DNA of 50,000 nucleotides, taken from Neocallimastix lanati (nom. inval.) (taxonomy: Eukaryota; Neocallimastigomycota; Neocallimastigomycetes; Neocallimastigales; Neocallimastigaceae). Positions 40,640 to 50,000 of this stretch are shown one piece after another. The notes under the pieces are model-generated. The model saw nothing but the letters and a program-made list of their open reading frames with translations, was not told the origin of the DNA and made no database searches. Positions within the stretch are counted from its first letter, which is position 1; the number at the start of each line of letters is the position of its first letter. The stretch spans positions 400,001 to 450,000 of the forward strand of contig JACVTC010000072.1 in NCBI GenBank assembly GCA_016946835.1, read 5' to 3'. The position numbers and the translations under genes are program-made.

Positions 40640-41511
40640 ATAATAAATAAAATAAATAATTGAATAATAAATAATTGAATAATAAATAATAAATAATTGA
40701 ATAATAAATAATAAATAATAAATAATAAATAATAAATAATAAATAATAAATAATAAATAATAAATTATAAATAATAAATAATAAATAATAAATAATAATT
40801 AATAAATAATAAATAATAAATAGTAAATAATAAATAATAAATAATAAATAATAAATAATAAATAATAAATAATAAATAATAAATAATAAATAATAAATAA
40901 TAAATAATTAAATAATAAATAATAAATAATAAATAATAAATAATAAATAATAAATAATAAATAATAAATAATAAATAATAAATAATAAATAATAAATAAT
41001 AAATAATAAATAATAAATAATAAATAATAAATAATAAATAATAAATAATAAATAATTAATAATAAATAATAAATAATAAATAATAAATAATAAATAATAA
41101 ATAATAAATAATAAATAATAAATAATAAATAATAAATAATTGAATAATAAATAATAAATAATTAAATAATAAATAATAAATAATAAATAATAAATAATAA
41201 ATAATAAATAATAAATAATAAATAATAAATTATAAATAATAAATAATAAATAATAAATAATAATTAATAAATAATAAATAATAAATAGTAAATAATAAAT
41301 AATAAATAATAAATAATAAATAATAAATAATAAATAATAAATAATAAATAATAAATAATAAATAATAAATAATAAATAATTAAATAATAAATAATAAATA
41401 ATAAATAATAATTAATAAATAATAAATAATAAATTATAAATAATAAATAATAAATAATAAATAATAATTAATAAATAATAAATAATAATTAATAAATAAT
41501 AAATAATAAAT
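40640..41511. repeat. heptamer (AATAAAT)n satellite array 2, higher-order
   Basis: 870 bp of AATAAAT heptamers in the same orientation as array 1, with variant units. The variants recur in the same order: 'TAAATTATAA' at 40761 and 41226, and TAGTAAAT at 40821 and 41286, both offset 465 bp; AATTAAAT at 40906 and 41378, offset 472. This indicates a segmental duplication within the array followed by gain of one heptamer. Confidence 0.92.
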
Positions 41512-42295
41512 CATATATTTTATTTAAATAAATTAATATTAAATTAATTTATATATTTAAATATATTAAATTATTTGATATAAAAAAATCTTTTATAATT
41601 TTTAAAATTTTATAAAAAAACGTTTTTTTTAAAAAAGTCAATTTTATCCAAAATAGGAAATATTTAATTTTAACTAAAAAAAGAGAGAAAAATTTTAAAA
41701 AAATCTTTTTAACAAAAAAACAAAAGAAAAAAGACAAAAAAAAAAAATGAATAAAAGAGAATAAAATATTTTTTTGATAGTAATTAATAATAATTTATAA
41801 TTATTATTAATTATATAAATTTAACTTAAATATAATTTTTTTTTAAAATTATTTCTGATGATAATGATCTTACGTGTTAAATATATTTTTACTAATAAAT
41901 ACTATTTATTTATTTTTTTTCATATTTATTAAGATTAAAGCTTATTAGTTATCAATAATTCTAATACAATTTAACTATTATTAATTTTTATGATTATAAT
42001 ATATTTTTCATTCCATTTAATATTATTCATTTTGCATTTTACATTTTGCATTTTACATTCTACATTTTGCATGCTGCATCCTATTACTTATAATAACTAA
42101 AATTCAAACCAAAATAATATGCCATAAAAATAAATTAAATAAAATTTGGATAAAAAAGATTTCAGTGATATGTACATAGCCTAATTTTTTTTTTATTATA
42201 TATTAAAGATAAAAAAATAAAAAAATAAAAATGATGTATTTTTTTTTATGTTTTTTTTTTATTTCAACAACAAAATTATTAAAAATTATTTTATT
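41512..42295. other. AT-rich intergenic segment after heptamer array 2
   Basis: Low-complexity A/T. A patch at about 42025-42080 repeats TTTTGCATTTTACAT-like units with TGCATGCTGCATCC. The minus-strand open frame at 41549-41737 has no family resemblance and is probably chance. Confidence 0.5.
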
Positions 42296-42434
42296 TTATT
42301 ATTTATTATTTATTATTTATTATTTAATTAATTATTTATTTATTATTTATTGTTTATTATTTAATTAATTAATTATTTATTATATTTATTATTTATTAAT
42401 AAATACTCTTTTTATTATTTATTATTTATTATTC
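42296..42434. repeat. inverted copy of the heptamer array with one spacer
   Basis: TTATTATT/ATTTATT heptamers, the reverse complement of arrays 1 and 2. At about 42390-42420 sits 'ATTAATAAATACTCTTTTTA', the reverse complement of the array 1 spacer. Confidence 0.85.
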
Positions 42435-42720
42435 AATTATTTATTATTATTCAAATTATTTTAATTATTTATTGTTCAATTATTTAATTATTGATTCATT
42501 TTTTTTTATTTTTTTTTTCTTTAATTTTTAATAATATACAGCTCCATGTTTTTATAATTAATATATTTAATAAATGAAATAATTTAGGGTTTATTTTTTG
42601 TTCAAAATTTAATAAATTAAGAATTACTTATTAAGTTAAAAAATGGAACAACATAACAATATAACAACAACAATAAAAAAAAAAAAAAAAAGAAATCATA
42701 TTGTTGGATACTTTTTAAAC

Positions 42721-42721
42721 A

Positions 42722-42753
<32 letters not shown>

Positions 42754-42846
42754 ACAATAAATAAATAAATATATAATAAATAAATAAATAAACAATAAAT
42801 AAATAAATATATAATAAATAAATAAATAATAAATAAATAAATTATA
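42721..42846. repeat. AAAT tetramer block with 40-bp higher-order unit
   Basis: AAAT repeats interrupted twice by ACAATAAAT and TATATAAT, giving two copies of a roughly 40-bp unit. A spurious minus-strand frame at 42696-42899 results. Confidence 0.8.
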
Positions 42847-43236
42847 AAAAGAAGATTGAGGCTTATATTTAAAAGAAGTGATAAAATTATACAATCCAAT
42901 TTAATAATTAACTAAATATTATTAATATATTCTAATATATATAAGTATTGATTAAAACTAAAAAAACATGTTTTTCAAAATTTTATTATTAAATAAAGTT
43001 TCCCCAAAAATTGAGAAATTTTTAAATCTAAAATTTGAAATAAATGTATTCATAATATATTATTTATTATATATTGTTATAATAGAACAATATATTTTCA
43101 ATAAAATGGTATAATATTTAATGGATGGTTAAATGAAATTTTTAAAAAAAAATAAAATAAAAAAATATGATTTATAAAATATAAAATATATATAATATAC
43201 AATATATAATATATAATAAATATTAAATAATAAATA

Positions 43237-43395
43237 ATATATGTAATATAATATATAATATATAATATATAATATATAATATATAATATATAATATATAA
43301 TATATAATATATAATATATAATATATAATATATAATATATAATATATAATATATAATATACGTAATATAATATAATATATATAGTATATAATTTA
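43237..43395. repeat. (ATATAAT)n heptamer array
   Basis: About 16 near-perfect copies of ATATAAT followed by diverged copies with ACGTAATAT. A second, distinct 7-bp family in the same intergenic region. Confidence 0.9.
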
Positions 43396-44339
43396 TAATA
43401 TTATTATTTTATATACTTTAAATTTTTAATTTGTTTTCTACTTAAAATCAGAAAATTTTAAACTTTTTAGGCATGACTTTAGGCATGACATTCGAAAGAA
43501 GAAGAGAAGAAGCGGAAAGGTATTTAAAATGTAATTTAAGCAAAAGCATGATTTCATCAAACTTTAAGTTGTTGAATGATCTAAAGTGATTATGATTATT
43601 GTTAAAAATTGAATTTTCAATTATTGATTTATGTGAATGTCGTTGTTTTTCTCTATTTATTTCTATATATATAATATTTTAATTTATTAATACTAATATA
43701 AAATATTAGATAATAATGAATTTAAAGGTCCCTCGTTTGATAACTTTTATTAAAAAAAAATAAGAAAAAGAAAAAGGTATAAAAAAGAAAAAGATATATA
43801 TTAATAAATCACCAGAGTGAATAGCTAAATTTTTTTTACAGATATCTGCTTTAAACTTAAGTATAAAAATAATCAATAATTAATAATCAATAATCAATAA
43901 TCAATAATTAATAATCAATAATGAATTAGTATTATACGCTTAAAGGTTAATCATTATTCCATTAGTTTTATAATAATATAATAAAAGTTATATTTTATAT
44001 TTTATATAATTTCTTTTATTGTTGTTTCTATTTTCAATTTGATCCAAAATATTTAGAAATTTGTATATTATGTTTAAATTGAAATATATAATAAAATATA
44101 TTGTGTGGATTGTTTTAATTCATTGAGATATATATTAATAATAAATTAGACATATATAACAATAAAATGGAATATTTCATTTTTAATCGCTTCAAATTTT
44201 ATTTATTAATAAAAAAAAAAACTATAAAAATTTTAAATAATAAATTATATAAAATTTAAATAATTATAGAAATTATAGAATAATAACTATTAATTATTGA
44301 CTATTAGATAAAATAATTAAGTAAATTATTAGAATAGTA
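43396..44339. other. intergenic segment with a small gene-like patch
   Basis: The stretch 43461-43600 is less AT-biased than its surroundings. An ATG at 43473 opens a 38-codon frame (MTLGMTFERRREEAERYLK... ) ending with TGA at 43589. It is also bounded like an internal exon: TTTTTAG before and AAG then GTATTT after (43471-43510). No neighbouring exon was found, so it is not called as a gene. Confidence 0.35.
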
Positions 44340-44575
44340 AATTATATAAATTATTAATTATAAAATAATAATTAAAAGTTATAATAACTACTAATTATTA
44401 AAATAGTAATTATAAGTTATAAAATAACAACTACTAATTATTAAAATAGTAATTATAAGTTATAAAATAATAACTATTAATTATTAGAATAGTAATTGTA
44501 AGTTATAAAATAATAACTATTAATTATTAGAATAGTAATTATAAGTTATAAAATAATAATAAAATTTTACAATTA
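44340..44575. repeat. 43-bp tandem repeat, 4-5 copies
   Basis: The motif AGTAATTATAAGTTATAAAA starts at 44405, 44448, 44491 and 44534, exactly 43 bp apart, with few substitutions. A partial copy lies upstream. Confidence 0.9.
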
Positions 44576-44915
44576 ATCATGGTCATAAATAATAATTCTA
44601 TGGTGAAAAGCAGTCAAGTAATGATGAAAAAGAAAATTAAAGTAATGAAATAATAAAAATTTATGATTTAATAAAAATTATATATAATTATTACATTAAA
44701 ATACAAATAAAGTAAATGAATAAATAAATAATAAAGTTAATAAATATATAGTAATTATATAAATAAATAATAATAACTATAGAAAAATTTTTTTTATACA
44801 ATTCACCATAAAAAGTTATTTATTTATTTTTTTTTTTTTAAAATACTTTTAATTTTTTTTATTTTTATTTTATTTTATTTTATTTTATTTTTTTTTTTTT
44901 TTTCATACCTATTTT

Positions 44916-44952
<37 letters not shown>

Positions 44953-46371
44953 AAATGAAAATATTGATTTATTAGTAAATTAATTGTGTAGTTAATAAAT
45001 ATTTTTCTATTATTAATCGAAATATATTTTTTTATTATCAAATTAATGCAATTGATTTATTGATATATTGATAAATTTTATATTCTTTATAAAATATAAT
45101 ACTATTTAATAATAATCAATATTTTTTTTTATTAACAAATAAAAAAAAAATGTTTATACCTTTCGACAAAAAAAAGATATTTTTTTTTATTATAAATAAT
45201 ATTATAAATACAATATTCCCACAAGATATATTATAGTTTATTGGAATAAACAAAAAATAATTGTAATACCCCTAATTTTATTATTAGTACTATTTGTTAT
45301 ATATATATAAAGTATTCTAAATTATCAATACTATATTTATTACGTTGATAAAAGTATGATATATCATAGATTATTGTTTAATGAAAATAATTATAAAAAA
45401 TGTTAATATTTACATTTTTTTATTATGTGAAATGAAATTTGATAAAAAATAAAAATTTATAAATTTTTATATATATATTTTTTATTTATTAAAAAAACTA
45501 TAAATATATATATAATAATTAATAACTTTTTTTTTTTTCTCTCTTTCTTTTTTATATTTTTTGAAAAAATTATTTATATATTGTAATATTGTTTAGTATA
45601 TTATATATATATATTTCTACATTACTTTTGTTATTATTATTAAACATATAGAAAAACTCGATTTAATACCAATATTTTAATTTATGCAAATTATTCTCTA
45701 TACTGATAATTTAATAATTTAATCAAAAGTAGTAGTAAAATTTTTCATAATAGTTTTAATATAATAATAAAATAAAAATACACTATATAAAATTTAAAAT
45801 TCAATACATAAATTTTTATATATTGAAAATAATAATGATAATATAAAAAAAAAAGTTAATATATTTTTAAGAAAAAAAGAATTATATATATCAATTTTAT
45901 AGTTATTGCTATTCACTTTAACAAAAATAAAAATAAAAATAAAAAAAAAAACTAAAATATATACATATATATACATATATATAAATATAATTGTTGAAAA
46001 ACAGAAGTAACTGTTACAAAAACCTATTTGTACAAATAAAACAGAAACAAAAAAACAAACAAAAAAAAAAAATAAAATAAAATAAAAAAAATTGAAAATA
46101 TAGAAAATAAATTGAATTTTGGCTCAGTTGTCGCTCCTTTTTTTTTTTTTTTTGGTTGTCAAATTAATAAAATAAAAGAATTAAACAATAAAATTTAATA
46201 TTCAATATTTGTAAATATATAAAAGGTATAGATAATTTATAATGAAAAAATATATATATTATTATTATATAACATAAAATTTATAATTTTTTACTTTATA
46301 TAATTTTTTATTCATAGAAATTATTCAATAAACAATAATATAATATTAGTTATTGGTTTAAAAAGACATAA

Positions 46372-46402
<31 letters not shown>

Positions 46403-46475
46403 TTTTGAAAAAATATTATTTAATTCTTAATTCAAAATATATAGAACCATTTTATAATATATAAATTTTAAATTA

Positions 46476-46510
<35 letters not shown>

Positions 46511-46909
46511 ACATTACTTATTGATGTTTCAACATAGAGCAGGATATTTCAGTAAAATTAATTATTGAAAAGTTATTCATTTATATATATATATATATAT
46601 TTATATAAAACAAAAAAGGTAAAAATATTTTATAGTTGAATAGTCATAAATAATTATTAATTATTCAAATTAAATTTTTTAATTTATTTTACTAATAATT
46701 AATTTTTTTTATATATAAATTTCACTATTTTATAGTAAAAAGTAATAATCAAAGAATAATACTATTTTAATAATCAATAAATAAAAAAGTTAATTTATTT
46801 AAAATTAAATTATAGTAAATAATTGACATTTATAAATCTATTATATTTTATAAAGAATAAAAAAAAATTTTTTTTTTTTTTAATTGTTTAAATATTATAT
46901 TAATGTAAA
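44576..46909. other. AT-rich region upstream of the sirtuin gene
   Basis: About 2.3 kb with T-runs at 44920-44945 and 46378-46400 and an A-run at 46481-46507. A short patch at about 46120-46160 reads 'TTTTGGCTCAGTTGTCGCTC', unusually complex for this DNA. Probable promoter and 5' UTR of the sirtuin lie in the last few hundred bases. The minus-strand frame at 45794-45976 looks like chance. Confidence 0.5.
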
Positions 46910-49900
46910 ATGGACACAAAAGAAAATTATTATTCACCTTTATTAAGTTTAAACAATAAGACCTTTAGAGCTAATTCAATGAGAGAAAAAGTAAATTCAA
47001 CTTCAAGAAAAAAATCAATTCACTATAATTCAGCAGAACTTAAAGCTCTCCATAAATATAAAAGTGCAGATGCTATAAGAGAAGGGTCCGATAAAAATAA
47101 ATCAAATAAATATAAATCAAATATTAATTATCCAGTCAGTATGAATTCCTTTCCCTCTAATCTTGCTGAGTTAGATAGTTCCAAAAAGGAAATTAGAAAT
47201 TTAATATCATCAATTCGTAAACCCTCAAATTATAATGCGCAACCATCTTCTCTTTTTTTACCTAGTGAAAAAGAAGTCATCATCAATCCTCTTCTTAAAA
47301 GAAAATCAACTCATAAAAAAAAGAAGAGATCAAAAAGTTCTCGTAAAAATAGTGTACTAAAATTATACAAAGAAAATGGAAATAATAATAATGGAGACAG
47401 TTTTAAGGATACTAACTCTCAAGTTGAGGAAGTTCTTTCTCAAAGAAAAGAATCCCTCCGTAGAAATAATTATAAATCTAAAATAATTAAAGATCAAAGT
47501 AAAATGTTATTAACAACGGAACCCGAATCAATGGAATTCTCTGCAGATTCAGTAAAAGATGATGTAACAACTTTTTTCACCATATCATCAAAGAAAGATG
47601 AGGAGAATTCCAATGATGTAGTTAAAATTGTAAAAATTGATAATGATGATGAAGAGGATGAGGAAGGTATATCGGATGGAACGAGTTATGAAAGTTTTGA
47701 ATCTTTAACTTCAGATGTTGAATATAATGAATATAGTACATATAGTAAATATAATTCATTGGAAGCTTCCAGTGTGAGTAGTTATGAAGATGAAGATGAA
47801 GAGGAAGAAATGGAAAGAAAAAATAATGGAAAAGAAAATGAACCACAAGGTAATGGTCGAATCAATTCACTAAAAATGAAATCTAGATCAAAAAAATTTA
47901 AAAGAATTCAATTAGCTAATGGAGCTAGAAAAGTTCGTAGTTTTCGTCGTAAGTATCTCTCCAGACCTATTAAGGGATCCTTTTCTACAGTATTTAAGTA
48001 TGGTGTAGGAGCCCTTTCTTCATTATTTAATCTTCATGTGGATGATGTCTTTGGTATAGAGGAACTAAATAAAGAAATTTTAAAGGAACCTACGTTGAAA
48101 GGCATTGCAGATTATATAAAGAGTGGTAGGGCCAAAAATATTATTATATTATCTGGTGCTGGTATTTCTACCAACGCAGGCATTCCAGATTTTCGTTCAC
48201 CTAAAACTGGCCTCTATTCCAATCTTCAAAAATATAATCTTCCTTATCCAGAAGCCATTTTTACCTTGGAATATTTTAAGGTTAATCCGGAACCGTTCTA
48301 TCATATGGCCCGTCAATTCTATCCTGGTTATTATAAACCTACCATTACGCATTATTTCATCAAGGAATTACAAAATAGAAACTTATTACTTCGTGACTAT
48401 ACCCAAAATATTGATGGCTTGGAAAGAATATGTGGGATATCTGATGAAAAAATTGTGGAAGCGCATGGTTCCTTCAATTCTGCTTACTGTGTAGGAACTA
48501 AGGATAAACCAGGTTGTAAAAAAACCTATGATTATAAATGGCTTTATACCCGTCTTTTCCCAACGAAAAGTAAATTTGTCATTCCTCGTTGTGAACGTTG
48601 TGGTGGCTTAGTGAAACCCTCAATTTCCTTTTTTGGTGAAACTGTTCCAGATAAAGTTTCATTATGCGCCAAGGAGGATTTTCCTAAATGTGATTTATTA
48701 ATGGTGATGGGGACCTCTTTAAAGGTGGAACCATTATCAAGATTAGCAACCGAAGTTGCACCTAACGTTCCACGTCTTTTAATTAATAAAACTATGGTCA
48801 ATGGATTTGAAGGAGATAAACCCCTTAGTCGTCGTAGTAGTTCTGCCTATAGTTTAGATCATTTTGAAATTTTTAATGATCCTGAGGAGCTGGAAGTAAC
48901 CATTAATCGTGATGTAGCTGTCTTAGGAAATTGTGATGATACCTGTTTAATCCTAGCAGATTATCTTGGTTTCAAAGCAGAATTACTTCAAACGTATGAA
49001 AGAGAAATGGAAAGGTTAGCCCAAGAGGTTGATATTGATCCAGAAATAAGAAAATTTGTAGAGGAAGAATATCATCCTTCTTCTTCTATCACTCCCGATA
49101 CAACCACTACACTTGATACAACTACTACACTTGATACCGCTACCTCTACCTCTACCTCTACCACTTCTACATCTATAGCTACAGCTACCAATACCATTAA
49201 TAACGCAAATACAATGAATTCCACAGATATCACAGATATCACAGATACCACAACATCTAATACTTTTATTAATAATGTTGATATAACAACTACTTCTTCT
49301 AATTCTTCTTCAGAAAATAAAATAATAAATGCAACCCCACCTTCTAATCTTACACTAGCCATGGAAAGTAATAAAAATTCTTTTAATACAGTACCTTCAC
49401 AAGATTTAAATATTAGCACAAATGAAATGGCTTCTATATTTAAAAGTGAACAGGATGGTAGCTTAGGAAAACCATTAGAAGAAAATGAAAATCTCAGAAA
49501 GGAAGAAATGAATTTGAATACCAAAGTTCCTCCTCTAGAGAATAAAATAAATTCTAAGGATCAACTTAATTGTAATGATGAGAAAGAAAAGTCTAAGAAT
49601 GTAAATGATAGAGAAAATTTGGCTTCTTCCAAAACTTTACGAAATCAAGATGGAGATGAAGACGGAAAAGAAGAATTTGAAGATTCTTTCGAAAATTTTT
49701 ATCAAAAGGATGATTATAGAGGTCATCGTTGTGCTACGAATATTCCTGGATCTAGGTCTAGTTCTAGATTTAGTTCTGGTGCTTGTTCTAGTGCTTGTTC
49801 TTCAGATGAATCCTTTTTGGAGAGTTCTTATTCTTCTTCTTCCTCCTTTTCCTCTCCTTCTAACCATTTATTAATTCATCCATTTAATAAAAAAATTTTA

Positions 49901-50000
49901 GCTTCAACCAATTCTTATCATCATTCTATTATTAATTTAAATCCAACCCTAAGTAAACCAGAAGTAAGTTTTGAAACAACCATGTCTAATATGGCAAATT
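46910..50000 (+). CDS. SIR2: class I sirtuin (NAD-dependent deacylase), long form, 3' end outside window
   Basis: Open frame of 1030 codons with no stop before the window edge. The catalytic core at about residues 395-700 has all sirtuin hallmarks: SGAGISTNAGIPDFRSP (from S415), TQNIDGLER, catalytic His519 in VEAHGSF, VKPSISFFGE and GTSLKVEP. The zinc site has C527, C536, C561 and C564. The first pair is C-x8-C, wider than the usual C-x2 to x4-C. The N-terminal 390 residues are low-complexity with a basic NLS-like patch (about 130-150, KKKKRSKSSRK) and an acidic patch (about 240-310). After the core there is a long Ser/Thr-rich and then acidic tail (residues 720 onward). Typical yeast HST2 or animal SIRT2 are below 400 residues, so this form is more than twice as long. 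Nuclear location and histone substrates are inferred. The ATG is the first of the frame after an A/T-rich leader. Confidence 0.93.
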   Translation, partial: MDTKENYYSPLLSLNNKTFRANSMREKVNSTSRKKSIHYNSAELKALHKYKSADAIREGSDKNKSNKYKSNINYPVSMNSFPSNLAELDSSKKEIRNLISSIRKPSNYNAQPSSLFLPSEKEVIINPLLKRKSTHKKKKRSKSSRKNSVLKLYKENGNNNNGDSFKDTNSQVEEVLSQRKESLRRNNYKSKIIKDQSKMLLTTEPESMEFSADSVKDDVTTFFTISSKKDEENSNDVVKIVKIDNDDEEDEEGISDGTSYESFESLTSDVEYNEYSTYSKYNSLEASSVSSYEDEDEEEEMERKNNGKENEPQGNGRINSLKMKSRSKKFKRIQLANGARKVRSFRRKYLSRPIKGSFSTVFKYGVGALSSLFNLHVDDVFGIEELNKEILKEPTLKGIADYIKSGRAKNIIILSGAGISTNAGIPDFRSPKTGLYSNLQKYNLPYPEAIFTLEYFKVNPEPFYHMARQFYPGYYKPTITHYFIKELQNRNLLLRDYTQNIDGLERICGISDEKIVEAHGSFNSAYCVGTKDKPGCKKTYDYKWLYTRLFPTKSKFVIPRCERCGGLVKPSISFFGETVPDKVSLCAKEDFPKCDLLMVMGTSLKVEPLSRLATEVAPNVPRLLINKTMVNGFEGDKPLSRRSSSAYSLDHFEIFNDPEELEVTINRDVAVLGNCDDTCLILADYLGFKAELLQTYEREMERLAQEVDIDPEIRKFVEEEYHPSSSITPDTTTTLDTTTTLDTATSTSTSTTSTSIATATNTINNANTMNSTDITDITDTTTSNTFINNVDITTTSSNSSSENKIINATPPSNLTLAMESNKNSFNTVPSQDLNISTNEMASIFKSEQDGSLGKPLEENENLRKEEMNLNTKVPPLENKINSKDQLNCNDEKEKSKNVNDRENLASSKTLRNQDGDEDGKEEFEDSFENFYQKDDYRGHRCATNIPGSRSSSRFSSGACSSACSSDESFLESSYSSSSSFSSPSNHLLIHPFNKKILASTNSYHHSIINLNPTLSKPEVSFETTMSNMAN

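Noticed and set aside
48123-49874. Several short frames on both strands within the sirtuin region
   Set aside because: The in-frame sirtuin with all catalytic motifs explains the sequence; the others are shadows.

Overview
The window looks like nuclear DNA of an intron-rich, extremely AT-rich eukaryote. The best guess is an anaerobic gut fungus (Neocallimastigomycota). The evidence is low-complexity intergenic DNA full of A/T homopolymers up to about 50 nt, spliced genes with GTA-type donors and short AT-rich introns, fungal-type housekeeping genes, and large single-exon ankyrin-repeat genes with poly-Asn or poly-Ser tracts. A dictyostelid would share the AT bias and poly-Asn, but the 17-exon kinesin argues against it. 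No organism-specific marker was found, so this assignment is inference.

Eight protein genes are supported. From left to right: thymidylate kinase (-, 4 exons, 268-2480); an FHIP/RAI16-like protein of the FTS-Hook-FHIP dynein adaptor complex (+, 4 exons, 3773-8821); a derlin of ER-associated degradation (-, 5 exons, 10303-12565); a C-terminal-motor kinesin-14 of the KAR3/KIFC1 type (+, 17 exons, 14311-19568); an HTATIP2/FMP52-like NAD(P)-binding protein (-, single exon, 21843-22556); an ankyrin-repeat protein with a Ser-rich insert (+, 28543-31200); a 1283-residue protein with about 29 ankyrin repeats and two poly-Asn tracts (-, 31896-35747); and a large class I sirtuin that runs off the right edge (+, from 46910). 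Exons were joined by hand using family motifs, reading-frame phase and GT/AG sites; every junction keeps frame. The genes strictly alternate in strand, so each neighbouring pair is either divergent or convergent.

The rest is repeat-rich. At 23285-23700 there is an island of ordinary complexity that resembles a decayed PIF/Harbinger transposase. The 11 kb between the second ankyrin gene and the sirtuin is a repeat field. It holds an (AAAAT)n block of about 67 copies, a foldback element with perfect 40-nt arms, two large arrays of the heptamer AATAAAT with higher-order structure, a 7-bp ATATAAT array and several 24-46 bp tandem repeats. The same 'AAAAAGAGTATTTATTA' spacer recurs in three separate places and in both orientations.

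The genes do not form one pathway. Two concern microtubule transport (FHIP and kinesin-14), one ER quality control, one nucleotide synthesis and one NAD-dependent deacylation. The ankyrin proteins have no assignable partner. I found no tRNA, rRNA, CRISPR array or intact transposon.
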